Assembly: GCA_036745875.1 (NCBI GenBank) | Contig: DAIOFH010000055.1 | Coordinates: forward strand, 1 to 24,270 | DNA: 24,270 bases | Direction: 5' to 3' | DNA from: DAIOFH01 sp036745875 | GTDB taxonomy: Bacteria > Planctomycetota > SZUA-567 | In this document: piece after piece, positions 7,866 to 14,913 of the stretch | How positions within the stretch are numbered: the first letter of the stretch is position 1 | Layout: each line of letters starts with the position of its first letter | Notes under the pieces: generated by a model | Database searches by the model: none | What the model was told of the DNA's origin: nothing | The model's input: only the letters and a program-made list of their open reading frames with translations | Made by a program: the position numbers and the translations under genes

Positions 7866-9283
7866 TATTTCCCCTCCTCAAAGTTTTTGATAAAATCCCT
7901 GTACCAGTAATAACTTTTCTTCGGAATGCGCCGGTTGGCGTTGTCGAAATCGACATAGATCAAACCGTACCGCTTGTCATAGCCGTTTACCCAGCTGTAT
8001 AGGTCGAATGCGGACCAGACATAATAGCCGCAAACATTGATACCCGCTTTACTAGCGCGTAGAACCGCCTGGATATGCTGGTCGAGAAAATCCACCCGCG
8101 CGTCGTCGTCTATCCTGCCATCGACTGGTTTTTCCCTGATGCCAAGACCGTTTTCCGTGATATAGACCGGGATGTCGCCGTATTTCTCCCTTAATTCGAC
8201 CAGAAGTGCATACAGGCCGTCAGGGAAAATCTCGAAATCCCATTCGGTATAGACGCCTTCCGGGTCCTTGATCCTTTCGAACATTCCCTTGGCGACCATG
8301 GTTCGCTGGACACCGTCGACCTCGCTGATGTTGGCACCGGATTTCCCGGTGTTGTTTGCTGCGAGCATGCATTCGCCAGTGGTGTAGGGCCGTACATAAG
8401 CACGGTAGTAATAGTTGATTCCGAGGAAATCAAGCTTGCCTGCCTCGAATATCCCTTTGTGCTCATCCTTCATAAAGCTGACGTCAAAGGTTCTGGCCAG
8501 CGTATCGACCAACTCCTGGGGGAAAACGCCCTTTATGGCTGTGTCCGTGATCCAGCCGTTCAGGACATGGTCGGCCATGCGGACCGCACATTTGCTTTCC
8601 TCGCTGTTGTCGATGCCATAGACCGGGTCGTAATCGGCGACAATGCCGATTTGGCCGATATCCTTGAATTTGCGGAATTCGATAGCCGCCAATGCGGAGG
8701 CAAGCATAGTGTTATAGGCGGCAACCATCAGCCTTTGGGTGTCCTGCACGTTTGGAGGGTAATTGCCTGCCGCGTACATGGAGAATAGTGAGTATTTTGG
8801 TTCATTGATGGTGACCCAGATTTTGACCTTGCTGCCGAACTCCTTGAAACAAAGCTTGGCAAATTCGGCAAAAGCATAGGCGGTCTCTATGTTTTCCCAG
8901 CCGCCTTCGCGGCCCAGGGCCTCGGGAAGGTCCCAATGGTACAGGGTCAGGTTCGGTTCCAGGCCGTGCCGGCGCATGCTGTCGATGAGTTTGTGGTAGA
9001 AATCCACGCCTTTCTGGTTGATCCCTCCAGTGCCGTTCGGGATAAGGCGCGGCCAGGAGATGGAGAAGCGGTAACTGTTATGCCCGCCTTCCGCGAGCAG
9101 CTTGAAATCCTCTTCATAACGATGGTAATGGTCGCTGGCTACGTCGCCGGTGACATGGTTGATATTCAGGGGCGATTCGTGGGAAAATATGTCCCATACC
9201 GACAATCCCTTGCCATCCTCGTCCCAGGCACCTTCGCACTGGTAGGAAGCGGTGGCCGCCCCCCACAAAAATTTCCCTGCCAT
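7865..9283 (-). CDS. GH1 6-phospho-beta-glycosidase with a LacG-like phosphate pocket
   Basis: This cytosolic family GH1 retaining glycosidase hydrolyses the phosphorylated disaccharide or glycoside delivered by the PTS. The ATG at 9283 is preferred over the longer frame to 9313 because AAAGGA precedes it at good spacing and the protein then begins with MAGKFLWGAATASYQ, the usual GH1 opening. This gives 472 residues. The acid/base is Glu161 (TINEP) and the nucleophile Glu377 (YITENG). Near the C terminus SWVNGYDKRYG supplies Ser430, Lys437 and Tyr439, the phosphate-binding trio of 6-phospho enzymes. Plain beta-glucosidases carry Glu at the Ser position. The Trp after Ser430 is as in LacG 6-phospho-beta-galactosidases; strict 6-phospho-glucosidases usually have Ala there. 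Specificity may therefore include 6-phospho-galactosides. Confidence 0.93.
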   Translation of the reverse strand: MAGKFLWGAATASYQCEGAWDEDGKGLSVWDIFSHESPLNINHVTGDVASDHYHRYEEDFKLLAEGGHNSYRFSISWPRLIPNGTGGINQKGVDFYHKLIDSMRRHGLEPNLTLYHWDLPEALGREGGWENIETAYAFAEFAKLCFKEFGSKVKIWVTINEPKYSLFSMYAAGNYPPNVQDTQRLMVAAYNTMLASALAAIEFRKFKDIGQIGIVADYDPVYGIDNSEESKCAVRMADHVLNGWITDTAIKGVFPQELVDTLARTFDVSFMKDEHKGIFEAGKLDFLGINYYYRAYVRPYTTGECMLAANNTGKSGANISEVDGVQRTMVAKGMFERIKDPEGVYTEWDFEIFPDGLYALLVELREKYGDIPVYITENGLGIREKPVDGRIDDDARVDFLDQHIQAVLRASKAGINVCGYYVWSAFDLYSWVNGYDKRYGLIYVDFDNANRRIPKKSYYWYRDFIKNFEEGK

Positions 9284-9326
9284 TCCTCGTTCCTTTCTGC
9301 TCGGACTGAACATGCGTTTATGCTCG

Positions 9327-9342
9327 TCCGCCTTGCGGCGGA
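9327..9342 (-). other. Small intercistronic hairpin between EIIB and the GH1 gene
   Basis: TCCGCC (9327-9332) pairs with GGCGGA (9337-9342) around a four-base loop, inside the 96-base gap between EIIB and the GH1 gene. There is no T run on the minus strand. A hairpin in such a gap can set the 3' end of a more stable upstream message or reduce read-through, giving more EIIA/EIIB than enzyme. This function is inferred from position. Confidence 0.4.
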
Positions 9343-9379
9343 TCAGACAGTTATAAGGTCGTTCCGTTTCGCGATGGAT

Positions 9380-9682
9380 TTATCGGTTTTTGACGGCGGT
9401 GAGGGCGTCATCAAGCACTTTTGTGCCATTCATCATGCCGTAGTCCATCATTTCGATGGCCTTGACCGGGATGTTCGGGTAGATAGTCTGAATTCTTTCC
9501 TTGTGGTAGGCGACCTGCGGTCCCAGGAGGATGATGTCGCAGTCGAATTTCTGCTCCTCCATTTCAATTGGGGTATGGGCGCTAATTTCGATGGCAATGC
9601 CTTTTTCCTCGGCTGCTGCGTTCATTTTCTTCATCAGCATGCTGGTGGACATGCCGTAGGCGCAGACCATGACGATTTTCAT
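9380..9682 (-). CDS. PTS system EIIB, lactose/cellobiose family
   Basis: This 100-residue cytosolic EIIB carries phosphate from EIIA to the sugar bound by EIIC. The phosphorylated Cys is Cys7 in the P-loop MVCAYGMSTSMLMKKM, and the rest keeps the beta-alpha fold of the family (FDCDIILLGPQVAYHKE). The ATG at 9682 overlaps the EIIA stop (ATGA, four bases), so the two genes are translationally coupled. The gene is followed by a 96-base gap with a hairpin before the GH1 gene. Length and motifs are complete. Confidence 0.94.
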   Translation of the reverse strand: MKIVMVCAYGMSTSMLMKKMNAAAEEKGIAIEISAHTPIEMEEQKFDCDIILLGPQVAYHKERIQTIYPNIPVKAIEMMDYGMMNGTKVLDDALTAVKNR

Positions 9683-10023
9683 TCTCGTTCTCCCTTTCGG
9701 ATTTGTTGCAGCAGGCGATAAAGTTCGATAATTTCCTTGGCGAAATCATTGGTGATAATCGCGCCCATCATATGATCCTCGGCATGGGCCATGAGAAGGG
9801 TGACCGGTTCTTTTTCGTTGCCCTCCAGGGAATCCTGGATTAATTCGCTCTGGTTTTGGTGGGCCTTGGTCATGGCTTCCTTGGCTCCGACCATCAGAGC
9901 GTCAGCCTTTTCAAATTCCCCAAGTTTGGCCGCCGCAATCGCCTCCATGGCTTTGCTCTTGGCGTTGCCGGCGTCCACCAGCAACATCATAGTCCGTTCT
10001 TCATTGTCCTTATGGTCTGGCAT
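9679..10023 (-). CDS. PTS system EIIA, lactose/cellobiose family
   Basis: This 114-residue helical EIIA receives phosphate from HPr and passes it to EIIB. The active His is predicted to be His80 in LLMAHAEDHMM, with Asp83 as the metal-binding residue as in EIIA-Lac trimers. The ATG at 10023 is preferred to the GTG at 10032 because AGGAG then sits eight bases before it; with the GTG it would be almost in contact with the start. This is the first gene of the beta-glycoside operon. It lies about 87 bases downstream of the predicted start point of a -24/-12 promoter, as expected for control by a LevR-type activator. Confidence 0.93.
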   Translation of the reverse strand: MPDHKDNEERTMMLLVDAGNAKSKAMEAIAAAKLGEFEKADALMVGAKEAMTKAHQNQSELIQDSLEGNEKEPVTLLMAHAEDHMMGAIITNDFAKEIIELYRLLQQIRKGERE

Positions 10024-10120
10024 ACTGGGCACTCCTATGAAAATTACACAATAAAAGCTATTTCTACTCCTTCAGGGAGAACGACGGTAAAGCGAGTTGT
10101 GTTTTTATTTAATGAATGAT

Positions 10121-10136
10121 AGCAAATATGATGCCA
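10121..10136 (-). promoter_or_regulatory. Sigma-54 (-24/-12) promoter of the EIIA-EIIB-GH1-EIIC operon
   Basis: On the minus strand the sequence is TGGCATCATATTTGCT. It matches the sigma-54 consensus TGGCAC-N5-TTGCW at every conserved position except the last base of the -24 block, with the required 12-base distance between GG and GC. It points at the EIIA gene. The window encodes a sigma-54 activator of the LevR type, which needs exactly such a promoter. The predicted transcription start is near 10110. Confidence 0.85.
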
Positions 10137-10156
10137 ATACACTTAAGTCACTCTGT

Positions 10157-10178
10157 AACAATGGGATAAAACATTGTT
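10157..10178. promoter_or_regulatory. Candidate upstream activator site (22-bp inverted repeat)
   Basis: AACAATG (10157-10163) and CATTGTT (10172-10178) are perfect inverted 7-mers separated by eight bases. The centre is about 58 bases upstream of the predicted sigma-54 start. An overlapping dyad (ACATT-N6-AATGT, 10171-10186) and one TGTTTCG (10186-10192), shared with the activator's own promoter region, lie just beyond. LevR-type activators bind dyad sites upstream of -24/-12 promoters. Which of these repeats is bound cannot be decided here. Confidence 0.5.
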
Positions 10179-10241
10179 GGTAATGTGTTTCGCAGTGGAA
10201 GTCGAAAGTGCCATAGCTCAAAGATGTCTTCCCTGTCTATT

Positions 10242-10263
10242 CAGGCGACGAAGTTGTGACTTT
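10242..10263 (+). promoter_or_regulatory. Candidate operator of the glycyl radical enzyme operon, shared with the kinase operon
   Basis: The segment holds GCGAC (10245-10249) and GTGAC (10256-10260), 11 bases apart, and ends in GTTGTGACTTT (10253-10263). The same 11-mer, with a GTGAC repeat at the same 11-base spacing, lies in the same position relative to the -35 upstream of the kinase operon (24232-24253, opposite strand). Over the 22 bases, 17 agree. The position next to the -35 fits an activator site. Confidence 0.55.
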
Positions 10264-10289
10264 AACTACCTTCCCGCAGCAGCTATACT
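10261..10289 (+). promoter_or_regulatory. Candidate sigma-70 promoter of the glycyl radical enzyme operon
   Basis: TTTAAC (10261-10266), a 17-base spacer and TATACT (10284-10289) lie 52 bases before the ATG. The -10 is near consensus. The -35 is poor and abuts the shared GTTGTGAC motif, as expected for a promoter that needs an activator. It is back to back with the sigma-54 promoter of the divergent PTS operon. Confidence 0.5.
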
Positions 10290-10341
10290 GTTCGCAAAGT
10301 AGCTGATAAAAAACGCTGTCCATTTTTTGGGGAGGCACATC

Positions 10342-12705
10342 ATGAACGATAGAATTCATGCGCTTAAGGACGCTTTCTTTAAGGCAACACGCAGCGCGGA
10401 TATCGAGCGCGCCGTGCTTGTCACCGAGAGTTATCGCAGCAACGAGAATAAATCCGATCCCATGAAACGCGCTCTTGCCTTGCGCCATATCATGGAAAAG
10501 ATGACCATTGCCATTCACGACCACGAGTTGATCGTGGGTTGCCACGCCCAGCGTGTACGCGCCGTGCCACTGTTCCCCGAATACGCCGCCGGATGGATCT
10601 CCGCGCAGATGGACGATTTCGCCACGCGTCAGGGCGACCGCTTCGCCATCACCGAGGAACAAAAATCCATTCTGCGCGATACCCTGAGATTCTGGAAAGG
10701 CCGCGCCCTGGACGAACGCGTCAACGCGTGCGTACCCGACGATTTGCAGCAAATCATCAACTACGGCGTGATCTATAACGCCAGCTACCAGTCCAAATCG
10801 CCGGGGCATCTGGTGCCGAATTATGAGTATATTCTAAAAACCGGCTTTGATAGGATTATCGAAATCTGCACCGAAAAATTGGCCGCCCTCGATGCCGATC
10901 AAGATGATTTTGTCGACAAAAGGGAGTTCTATCTCTCCTGCATCGAATCAATGAGGGCGGTCACCCTCTATATGAGACGCTTCGCCGATTTGGCCAACAC
11001 TATGGCGGACAACGAAAAAGACCCCGCCCGCAAGGCTGAACTAAAACGCATCGCGGAAAACTGCGCCAGCATTCCGGCCAAGCCCGCCGCATCCTATTGG
11101 GAAGCGCTGCAGTTTGTCTATTTGACCCAACTGGCGATCCAGCTGGAAGGCAACGGTCTTGCCATCAGCCTGGGTCGAATCGACAAATACCTCTACCCCT
11201 ACTACAAAGCGGATGTGGATGCAGGCAGGCTGGATTACCAAAAAGCTCTTGAGCTGATGGAATGCTTCTATCTAAAACTCAGCGAAATCGACAAGATTTC
11301 CTCCAACGAATCCACCGCTGTCAATACAGGGCCGGCCCATGGCCAGACCATCACTATCGGCGGCACCCTCGCCGATGGCTCGGACATAACGAACGACGTT
11401 TCCCTCCTGATCCTCGAGGCGGACCGGGATGTGGGGCTTTCGCAGCCAGACATCGCTGTGCGTATCCATGCCGGCACTTCCCAGCGGCTAATCGACGCCG
11501 CCACCACCAATGTCAAAATCGGACTCAACAAGGTAAAGATCTACAACGACCCGCTGATCACCCAGTCGCTGAAGGACTTCCAGGTCGCCGACGAGGATTC
11601 CTATAATTTCAGCTTCCTCGGCTGCAGTGAACCGGTCATCGACGGCAAGACCAACAGTTGGGGCAACTGCGGCCATATCAACCTGGCAAAGTGCTTTGAA
11701 CTGGCGCTTAACGACGGCAAATGCATGCTAACAGGGACGCAGATGGGACCACGGACCGGCGACGCTGCCGCGTTCGCTTCCATCGAAACGGTTAAGGACG
11801 CCTACCGAAGGCAGATCGACTATTTCACCGATATCCTTATCAAATACGACCGGGTCATCGATATGTGCCATAAAAATTACCTCTCTCTGCCGTTCTGCTC
11901 GGTAATCACCGACGACTGCATCAAGCGGGGGCTGGATTTCGAGCGCGGCGGCGCGACGTACAACTATACTTCGCCTCTCGGCGTCGGGCCCATCACAGTC
12001 GGCGACTCGTTGATGGCGATGAAAAAGTTCGTCTTTGACGAGAAAAAACTGACCATGCCGCAGCTCCTTGCCGCGTTGAAAAACGACTTCGAAGGACAGG
12101 AACCGCTGAGATTGATGCTTAAAAACAAAGCGCCCAAATACGGCAACGACATAGACGAGGCGGACATCATGAGCGACTTCGCGATTTCGGTGTTCTGCGA
12201 TGCTCTGGAAGGCCGCAAGAATGCGCGGGGGGGCTTGTTTACGGCAGGCATCTACTATATGACCGCCAATGTCCCGAACGGCCAACGAACAGCCGCCACG
12301 CCGAACGGCCGCCATGCGCGCACTCCCTTGAACGACGGCGGCGTATCGCCCACCCACGGCGACGACAGGAGCGGGGCGACCGCCGTCTTCAAATCGGCGG
12401 GCAAGCTCCCCAATGTGCGCGCGGGCCACGGTTCGGTGCTGAACCAGTTGCTGCACCCCTCCATCTTCAAGGGAGAGGAAAGCGAGATGATCTTTGGGGA
12501 GTACATGCGCAGCATCATCGATTGCGGGGTATGGGAAACGCAGTTCAACGTTATTACACCGGAAGACCTGATGCGCGCACAGGAGCATCCGGACGAGTAT
12601 CGCTCGCTGGTAGTCCGGGTGGCCGGGTATAGCGCCTTCTTTACCATCCTTGGCAAGGACGTGCAGGACGACATCATCGACCGTACGCTGCTTGTGCAAT
12701 ACTGA
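10342..12705 (+). CDS. Glycyl radical enzyme of the dehydratase/lyase class, substrate unknown
   Basis: This 787-residue enzyme has the PFL-like ten-stranded barrel. The glycyl radical site is RVAGYSAFF (Gly762), and the thiyl-radical Cys428 with the base Glu430 is in FLGCSEP. The Cys-x-Glu pair defines the dehydratase/lyase branch, not pyruvate formate-lyase. The start at 10342 has GGGGAGG six bases upstream; an earlier in-frame TTG at 10327 has none. Compared with glycerol dehydratase as I recall it, the His-Ser pair that holds the diol (NGHSIS) reads NGLAIS here, and the Asp that follows the Cys loop is Asn442 (WGNCGH). Glycerol or propanediol are therefore unlikely substrates. E. coli YbiW and PflD, reported to cleave anhydrosugar phosphates, are the most relevant precedent for a sugar-linked member. 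The activase follows two bases downstream. Confidence 0.95.
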   Translation: MNDRIHALKDAFFKATRSADIERAVLVTESYRSNENKSDPMKRALALRHIMEKMTIAIHDHELIVGCHAQRVRAVPLFPEYAAGWISAQMDDFATRQGDRFAITEEQKSILRDTLRFWKGRALDERVNACVPDDLQQIINYGVIYNASYQSKSPGHLVPNYEYILKTGFDRIIEICTEKLAALDADQDDFVDKREFYLSCIESMRAVTLYMRRFADLANTMADNEKDPARKAELKRIAENCASIPAKPAASYWEALQFVYLTQLAIQLEGNGLAISLGRIDKYLYPYYKADVDAGRLDYQKALELMECFYLKLSEIDKISSNESTAVNTGPAHGQTITIGGTLADGSDITNDVSLLILEADRDVGLSQPDIAVRIHAGTSQRLIDAATTNVKIGLNKVKIYNDPLITQSLKDFQVADEDSYNFSFLGCSEPVIDGKTNSWGNCGHINLAKCFELALNDGKCMLTGTQMGPRTGDAAAFASIETVKDAYRRQIDYFTDILIKYDRVIDMCHKNYLSLPFCSVITDDCIKRGLDFERGGATYNYTSPLGVGPITVGDSLMAMKKFVFDEKKLTMPQLLAALKNDFEGQEPLRLMLKNKAPKYGNDIDEADIMSDFAISVFCDALEGRKNARGGLFTAGIYYMTANVPNGQRTAATPNGRHARTPLNDGGVSPTHGDDRSGATAVFKSAGKLPNVRAGHGSVLNQLLHPSIFKGEESEMIFGEYMRSIIDCGVWETQFNVITPEDLMRAQEHPDEYRSLVVRVAGYSAFFTILGKDVQDDIIDRTLLVQY

Positions 12706-12707
12706 TT

Positions 12708-13592
12708 ATGGACGGCTGTGTATTTGACATTCAGCGCTTTTCAATCCACGACGGCCCGGGGATTCGCACTATTGTCTTCCTCAAGGGGTGTCCGCTCCGT
12801 TGCAAATGGTGCTGCAACCCGGAATCGATGCGTGGAGAACCGGAGTTGCTTTTCAACCCGGCTCTGTGTATTGGTTGCATGCAGTGCCGCAACGCATGTC
12901 CTGTCGGCGCGATCGGCGATTCCGGTGTGAACCGGGTACTATGTACCGGGTGCGGCGTCTGTACGGAGGAATGTTACGCCGACGCTCTGTACATAAAGGG
13001 CCGTTCCATGACCAGCCGGGAGGTTGTCGCCGAGGCGCTGAAGGACGCCTCATTTTACTCCCGTACAGGGGGTGGCGTCACTTTTAGCGGGGGTGAACCG
13101 CTGGGGCAGATCGATTTCATGGAGGAGACGCTCCTTCTTTGCCGGGACAGCCAATTGAATGTCGCCGTCGAGACTTGCGGTCATGCTCCATGGGAGAGTT
13201 TCAAACGTATCGCTTCGTTGGTGGATGTGTTCCTGTTTGACATCAAAACCACGGACAGCGACAAGCATCTTGCCTACACCGGAGCGCGTTGCGGACTCAT
13301 ACTGGAAAATTGCGAACAGCTTGTGAAGATTGCGAAACGGGTCATTATCCGCGTGCCGGTCGTCCCCGAGTTCAACTTCGACCTGGAATCCCTCACCGGT
13401 ATCGTCCGCTTTGCAGAACGGATCGGCGTGCAGGAAATCCACTTTCTGCCATACCATAGGATGGCGGCAAACAAATGCGAGTTTCTTGGGCGTGAGTATT
13501 GGAATCCTGGCGTCGACAGACTGGAAAGCAGCGCGGTGGAAGACTGCATAAAGAAGATTGACACCTCCATCAAGTTGCGGTTGAACGGCTAA
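12708..13592 (+). CDS. Glycyl radical enzyme activating enzyme (radical SAM)
   Basis: This 294-residue radical-SAM activase uses S-adenosylmethionine to abstract hydrogen from Gly762 of the enzyme encoded just upstream. The radical-SAM cluster is Cys28-x3-Cys32-x2-Cys35 (GCPLRCKWC), preceded by the family motif SIHDGPGIRT. An inserted ferredoxin-like domain holds two [4Fe-4S] motifs (Cys54, 57, 60, 64 and Cys79, 82, 85, 89), as in activases of glycerol dehydratase and choline lyase but not in PflA. FSGGEP (127-131) binds SAM. The ATG lies two bases after the partner's stop, so translation is coupled. A strong terminator follows. Nothing is missing; function is certain at family level. Confidence 0.95.
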   Translation: MDGCVFDIQRFSIHDGPGIRTIVFLKGCPLRCKWCCNPESMRGEPELLFNPALCIGCMQCRNACPVGAIGDSGVNRVLCTGCGVCTEECYADALYIKGRSMTSREVVAEALKDASFYSRTGGGVTFSGGEPLGQIDFMEETLLLCRDSQLNVAVETCGHAPWESFKRIASLVDVFLFDIKTTDSDKHLAYTGARCGLILENCEQLVKIAKRVIIRVPVVPEFNFDLESLTGIVRFAERIGVQEIHFLPYHRMAANKCEFLGREYWNPGVDRLESSAVEDCIKKIDTSIKLRLNG

Positions 13593-13608
13593 CCATAGCA
13601 CAACGATA

Positions 13609-13642
13609 AAAAAATAACCCGCCGCGCGGCGGGTTATTTTTT
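13609..13642. terminator. Bidirectional intrinsic terminator (34-bp perfect palindrome)
   Basis: Two perfect 17-base arms (AAAAAATAACCCGCCGC at 13609-13625 and its complement at 13626-13642) form a GC-rich stem flanked by A and T runs on both sides. It ends transcription of the activase gene from the left and of the long ABC/PTS operon from the right. Confidence 0.93.
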
Positions 13643-13670
13643 ACCTTATTATACCGTTTTATTGAGTTCA

Positions 13671-14828
13671 TTACCATTGGGCGGGCAAGAAGGATTCGAC
13701 GTTGTCGGCATTGATGACGGCGGGAGCCATGAAAACATAGTCCGCAATGTCTTCGCCGTTGAACCACTGTGCGGCGAGGAGGACGGGAAGCGCGCCGTCC
13801 TGCATCGGCGGCTGGTTGGTGCAGCAGGTCAGTTTGCCGGCCTTGACGTAGTTCAGGGCGGTATTGCTGTTGTCGATACCGCCGATAAGAATGTCGGTAC
13901 GGCCGGCCGCCTCGCAGGCTTCGATGGAACCGGTGGCCTGCACGGTCGTTTCGGAAGTAAAGATGGCGTTCAAGTTGTTGCCGTACTTGGTGATCCAGTC
14001 TGCGGTGACCTGCTTGACGTTTTCGGCCGAGTCGGTGCCGGGGGACTGGATGTCCAGGCAGACCATGTCGGGCGCGATCTTGGCGAGTTCCGTCAGGACG
14101 CCGTAGGCGCGGGCATAGTACATCGAACCGCCCGGATTGTGGGTTATGATGCAGTAGCCGCCTTTTTTGCCGGCTTTTTCCGCAATGTAATGGGCGAGCA
14201 GTTTGGACTGGTCCCAGTCGGCGGGGCCGCAGAAGCTGAGCAGATACTGGAAGCCTTCGTTGCTGGGCATGACATTGGAGGCTATGACCGGAATCTTCGC
14301 GTTATAAAGCTTGCGCAGGTGGGTGACGGAGGTTTCCTGGTCGACGGGGGAATAAATGATGAGATCCGGGGCTTCGTTGATCGCCTGTTCGACCTGCTGG
14401 GTCTGGATGTTGACGTCCCAGTTGGCGGACATGATTTCCAGCTGCATGCCGAAAATGCCGGCAGCCTGCTTGGACGCAACCATGTATGCGGCGTGATAGG
14501 GGTGGTCGCCGTTTTTCAACATGATTACCCGCTTGCCGATGCAGCCGTCGGCAGGGGAGGCGGGCTGCGGCCTCTTTGTTATGTTTGCGAAGGGATATTC
14601 GAAATTATACCAGCGGCGTGCGTCATTTTCAGGAAAGGCGTTGACGTCGGCCGGCTTCGGGGGAATTTCGGGGACGATGGTGTCGATGAAAAGCGGGTTG
14701 CCGGCGTTGTCCTTCGCCGCCTGCCAGTTGATGGCGCGGCTCTTCTCCAGATTGGAGTCCCCAGCCAGAGCGTGGCCAGCAAACACGCCGAGACTCAAAA
14801 TCGCAGCGAGTAGAAATACTTTTTTCAT
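13671..14828 (-). CDS. Periplasmic sugar-binding protein of a ribose-type ABC importer
   Basis: This 385-residue RbsB-like binding protein (type 1 periplasmic fold, LacI-like) delivers sugar to the permeases encoded upstream. Residues 1-22 are a signal peptide (KK, hydrophobic core, ALA before Gly23) for signal peptidase I. There is no lipobox Cys, so the protein should be free in a periplasm, which points to a diderm host. The binding domain starts near residue 97 (CIGKRVIMLKNGDHPYH) and includes APDLIIYSPVDQ and LIGGIDNSN. Residues 23-96 are an extra segment rich in Pro and charged residues with no counterpart in usual RbsB proteins. The start has AAGGAG seven bases upstream. It is the last gene of the nine-gene operon. 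The ligand is unknown. Confidence 0.9.
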   Translation of the reverse strand: MKKVFLLAAILSLGVFAGHALAGDSNLEKSRAINWQAAKDNAGNPLFIDTIVPEIPPKPADVNAFPENDARRWYNFEYPFANITKRPQPASPADGCIGKRVIMLKNGDHPYHAAYMVASKQAAGIFGMQLEIMSANWDVNIQTQQVEQAINEAPDLIIYSPVDQETSVTHLRKLYNAKIPVIASNVMPSNEGFQYLLSFCGPADWDQSKLLAHYIAEKAGKKGGYCIITHNPGGSMYYARAYGVLTELAKIAPDMVCLDIQSPGTDSAENVKQVTADWITKYGNNLNAIFTSETTVQATGSIEACEAAGRTDILIGGIDNSNTALNYVKAGKLTCCTNQPPMQDGALPVLLAAQWFNGEDIADYVFMAPAVINADNVESFLPAQW

Positions 14829-14913
14829 GTTGGTTCTCCTTGACTTTCCAGCAATAAAGTATGGCTATATACCAACCGTGGCACATACACGGTTCACAAT
14901 ATGAAAATAACGA

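Noticed and set aside
10178..10195. A possible plus-strand sigma-54 site (TTGGTAATGTGTTTCGC) for the glycyl radical enzyme
   Set aside because: The -24 block is poor and the distance from GG to GC is 13, not the strict 12. A sigma-70-like promoter closer to the gene fits better.
10197..10214. TGGCAC on the minus strand as a second -24 element for the PTS operon
   Set aside because: No GC lies 12 bases downstream, so there is no -12 element.
11728..12699. A 323-residue minus-strand open frame opposite the end of the glycyl radical enzyme gene
   Set aside because: It lies inside a well-supported gene covering the Gly radical loop, its translation resembles no family, and it shares the same bias artefact.
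13662..14813. A 383-residue open frame on the plus strand opposite the binding-protein gene
   Set aside because: It is the exact antisense of a gene with a clear signal peptide and family match. It has no recognisable domain and no ribosome site, and arises from high GC with strong third-position bias.
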